Below the pieces are notes generated by a model, which saw nothing but the letters and a program-made list of their open reading frames with translations, searched no databases and was not told the origin of the DNA. A program made the position numbers and the translations under genes. From Alphaproteobacteria bacterium (GTDB lineage Bacteria; Pseudomonadota; Alphaproteobacteria; JAGOMX01): a stretch of 16,690 bases of DNA. The DNA is taken from assembly GCA_016742295.1 (NCBI GenBank), contig JACVCA010000010.1, positions 1 to 16,690 on the forward strand, read 5' to 3'. Of this stretch, positions 15,285-16,690 are shown piece by piece; the first letter of the stretch is position 1, and each line of letters starts with the position of its first letter.

Positions 15285-16690
15285 TCATCGCAACTCAATA
15301 TTGGCACTTGCAGCTTTTCCTTCAGCATCTAGCACTGTAATTGTATAAAATCCCGGTGTACCAGGCAACCAATCATATCTATGTTGCCATGAACGTGTTC
15401 CGGGGCGGCCGTTGATCATCCAAGTATAAGGACGCGTTCCCCCTGATACTTTAAATGGCAGCATTTTATATCCCTGTGCCATTTTTTCTCGTTCAATAAT
15501 TGTTTCATGGACTGGAAAAAGCAATTGCGGAAGATTTTGAATGCGAAGAATTTCCTTTTGCGAAGATGCATATTTATTTGACCGCAACTTTAAGTATGAT
15601 TGATGAGATTTTATGGTTTGTTGAATTTTAGAATTTCTAGGTTGATTTTCTGGAAGAAGTTGAAAGATTTTTTGAAGAATAGGAACAGCCAAGCTTAGAC
15701 CGGTTTCTTGCCCCATTGAAGAGCCATCAGGGTGCCCGATCCATATACCAACTGTGAAATCCTTACTATATCCAAGAGCCCAGGCATCCCGATGGCCATA
15801 AGAAGTTCCCGTTTTAAATGCAATATTTACTGTACGCTGGAATCCTGCTGGGCCTCTATCTTCATGTTTTAAAATCTGAGTGATCTGCTCTGCAGCACGT
15901 TCACTTAGCAGTGGATAACTTGCAATATCTTTGTCAAAAATATTGTAATGAATAGGCTTTACAATTCCACCCCGTGCCAAACCCCCATATAGCATTACAA
16001 GCTGTTCAAGGGTCATTCCTAACCCTCCAAGGGCAATTGCTAATGTTGGCTTTGTAGCTTTATCATTAAATTTTGCATCTACCCCCACAGCTTTTAACTT
16101 GCCAAAAAACCGTAAAGGCCCCAATTGATTTAAAATACTTACAGCCGGTATATTAAGAGATAATTGGAGGGCTTCACGCACCGTCACCATCCCATGAAAC
16201 TCTTTATCGAAATTACCAGGTGCATAGACACCAAAACGCATTCGGTCATCCAAAATCAAACTATTTGGGCTTACTAATCCATCCTCAAAAGCAAGACCAT
16301 AAATGAAAGGCTTTAAAGTTGAACCTGGCGAACGATAGGCACAAATAAAATCAACTTGTCCATCTCGTTTTTCATCAAAAAATTCTCTTGAACCGACATA
16401 GGCTCTAACTTTATTTTCATGATGATCAACTACTAAGACGGCAATGTTGGCTTTTTGAGGCAGAGAGGCAATAGTTGACTTGACCACATTTTCAGTTATG
16501 AGCTGAATTTCTCTTTCAATTGTCGTGTGATGGGTGACTAAGCCAGGATAAGCCCGGCGCAATCTCCAGGATAAGTGAGGAACCAGACGTGAAAATTCTG
16601 CCCGTTGCTGTGGTAAAGCTTCAGTAATTGCAATTTTAAATTCTTCCGGTCCTAATATGTTCCGGCTAAGCATAGAGTTAAGTATATGAT
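15285..16690 (-). CDS. pbpC: Penicillin-binding protein 1C, C-terminal part (5' end beyond window)
   Basis: The frame is open to the window edge; the first Met seen (16673) is internal because in-frame codons ...ILNS precede it without a stop. About 467 residues are visible, counted here from that Met. They include the end of the transglycosylase domain and the full transpeptidase domain: the nucleophile S118 in GSTLKP (S-x-x-K with K121), the S172-L-N174 motif, and KTG at 287-289 followed by TSYGHRDAWALGYS. The last about 85 residues (VHETIIEREKM... to the end, with SGGTRPYTWMINGRPG) match the BiPBP_C beta-domain that marks PbpC. The protein is a periplasm-facing class A murein synthase anchored by an N-terminal helix that lies outside the window. 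No yfhM-like alpha-2-macroglobulin gene, its common partner, is seen downstream. Confidence 0.93.
   Translation of the reverse strand, partial: HILNSMLSRNILGPEEFKIAITEALPQQRAEFSRLVPHLSWRLRRAYPGLVTHHTTIEREIQLITENVVKSTIASLPQKANIAVLVVDHHENKVRAYVGSREFFDEKRDGQVDFICAYRSPGSTLKPFIYGLAFEDGLVSPNSLILDDRMRFGVYAPGNFDKEFHGMVTVREALQLSLNIPAVSILNQLGPLRFFGKLKAVGVDAKFNDKATKPTLAIALGGLGMTLEQLVMLYGGLARGGIVKPIHYNIFDKDIASYPLLSERAAEQITQILKHEDRGPAGFQRTVNIAFKTGTSYGHRDAWALGYSKDFTVGIWIGHPDGSSMGQETGLSLAVPILQKIFQLLPENQPRNSKIQQTIKSHQSYLKLRSNKYASSQKEILRIQNLPQLLFPVHETIIEREKMAQGYKMLPFKVSGGTRPYTWMINGRPGTRSWQHRYDWLPGTPGFYTITVLDAEGKAASANIELR

Overview
The window looks like chromosome from an AT-rich alphaproteobacterium, possibly a host-associated lineage of the Holosporales/Rickettsiales type. 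The lineage is inferred from protein resemblance, low GC, and promoters close to the alphaproteobacterial CTTGAC-N17-CTATAT form; it is not proven. No transposase, integrase, phage gene or CRISPR array was seen.

Left part (1-6400, all on the minus strand): a surface-glycan locus with its own regulators. In transcription order it holds a winged-helix regulator with a Rossmann-like C-terminal domain, a NusG/RfaH-type antiterminator overlapping it by ATGA, and a strong intrinsic terminator folded over the antiterminator stop codon. A 266-nt leader follows, carrying a hairpin joined to GCGGTAGC, the core of the enterobacterial ops element that recruits RfaH. Then come a SAM-methyltransferase-like protein of unknown role, a GT4 glycosyltransferase, a PglK/MsbA-like ABC flippase and a Gfo/Idh/MocA sugar dehydrogenase. 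The dehydrogenase runs in frame into the start of a left-handed beta-helix acetyltransferase and is cut by the window edge. The layout suggests that the regulator pair is made from one promoter and acts on the separately started glycan operon through the leader.

Middle part (6400-10740): a 399-nt intergenic stretch with the regulator promoter and a palindrome, then bcp peroxiredoxin (minus), and divergently a 950-residue AsmA/YhdP-like inner-membrane protein followed by trmL.

Right part (10740-16690): housekeeping genes. grpE (minus) lies head-to-head with rph-rdgB-hemW (plus); no hrcA is seen beside grpE. hemW meets lipB tail-to-tail. lipB carries an in-frame TGA at codon 172, before the catalytic cysteine, while the remaining 55 codons are intact and family-like. 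tRNA-Leu(GAG) (plus), trxA (minus) and the C-terminal part of the penicillin-binding protein PbpC (minus, cut by the window edge) complete the window.
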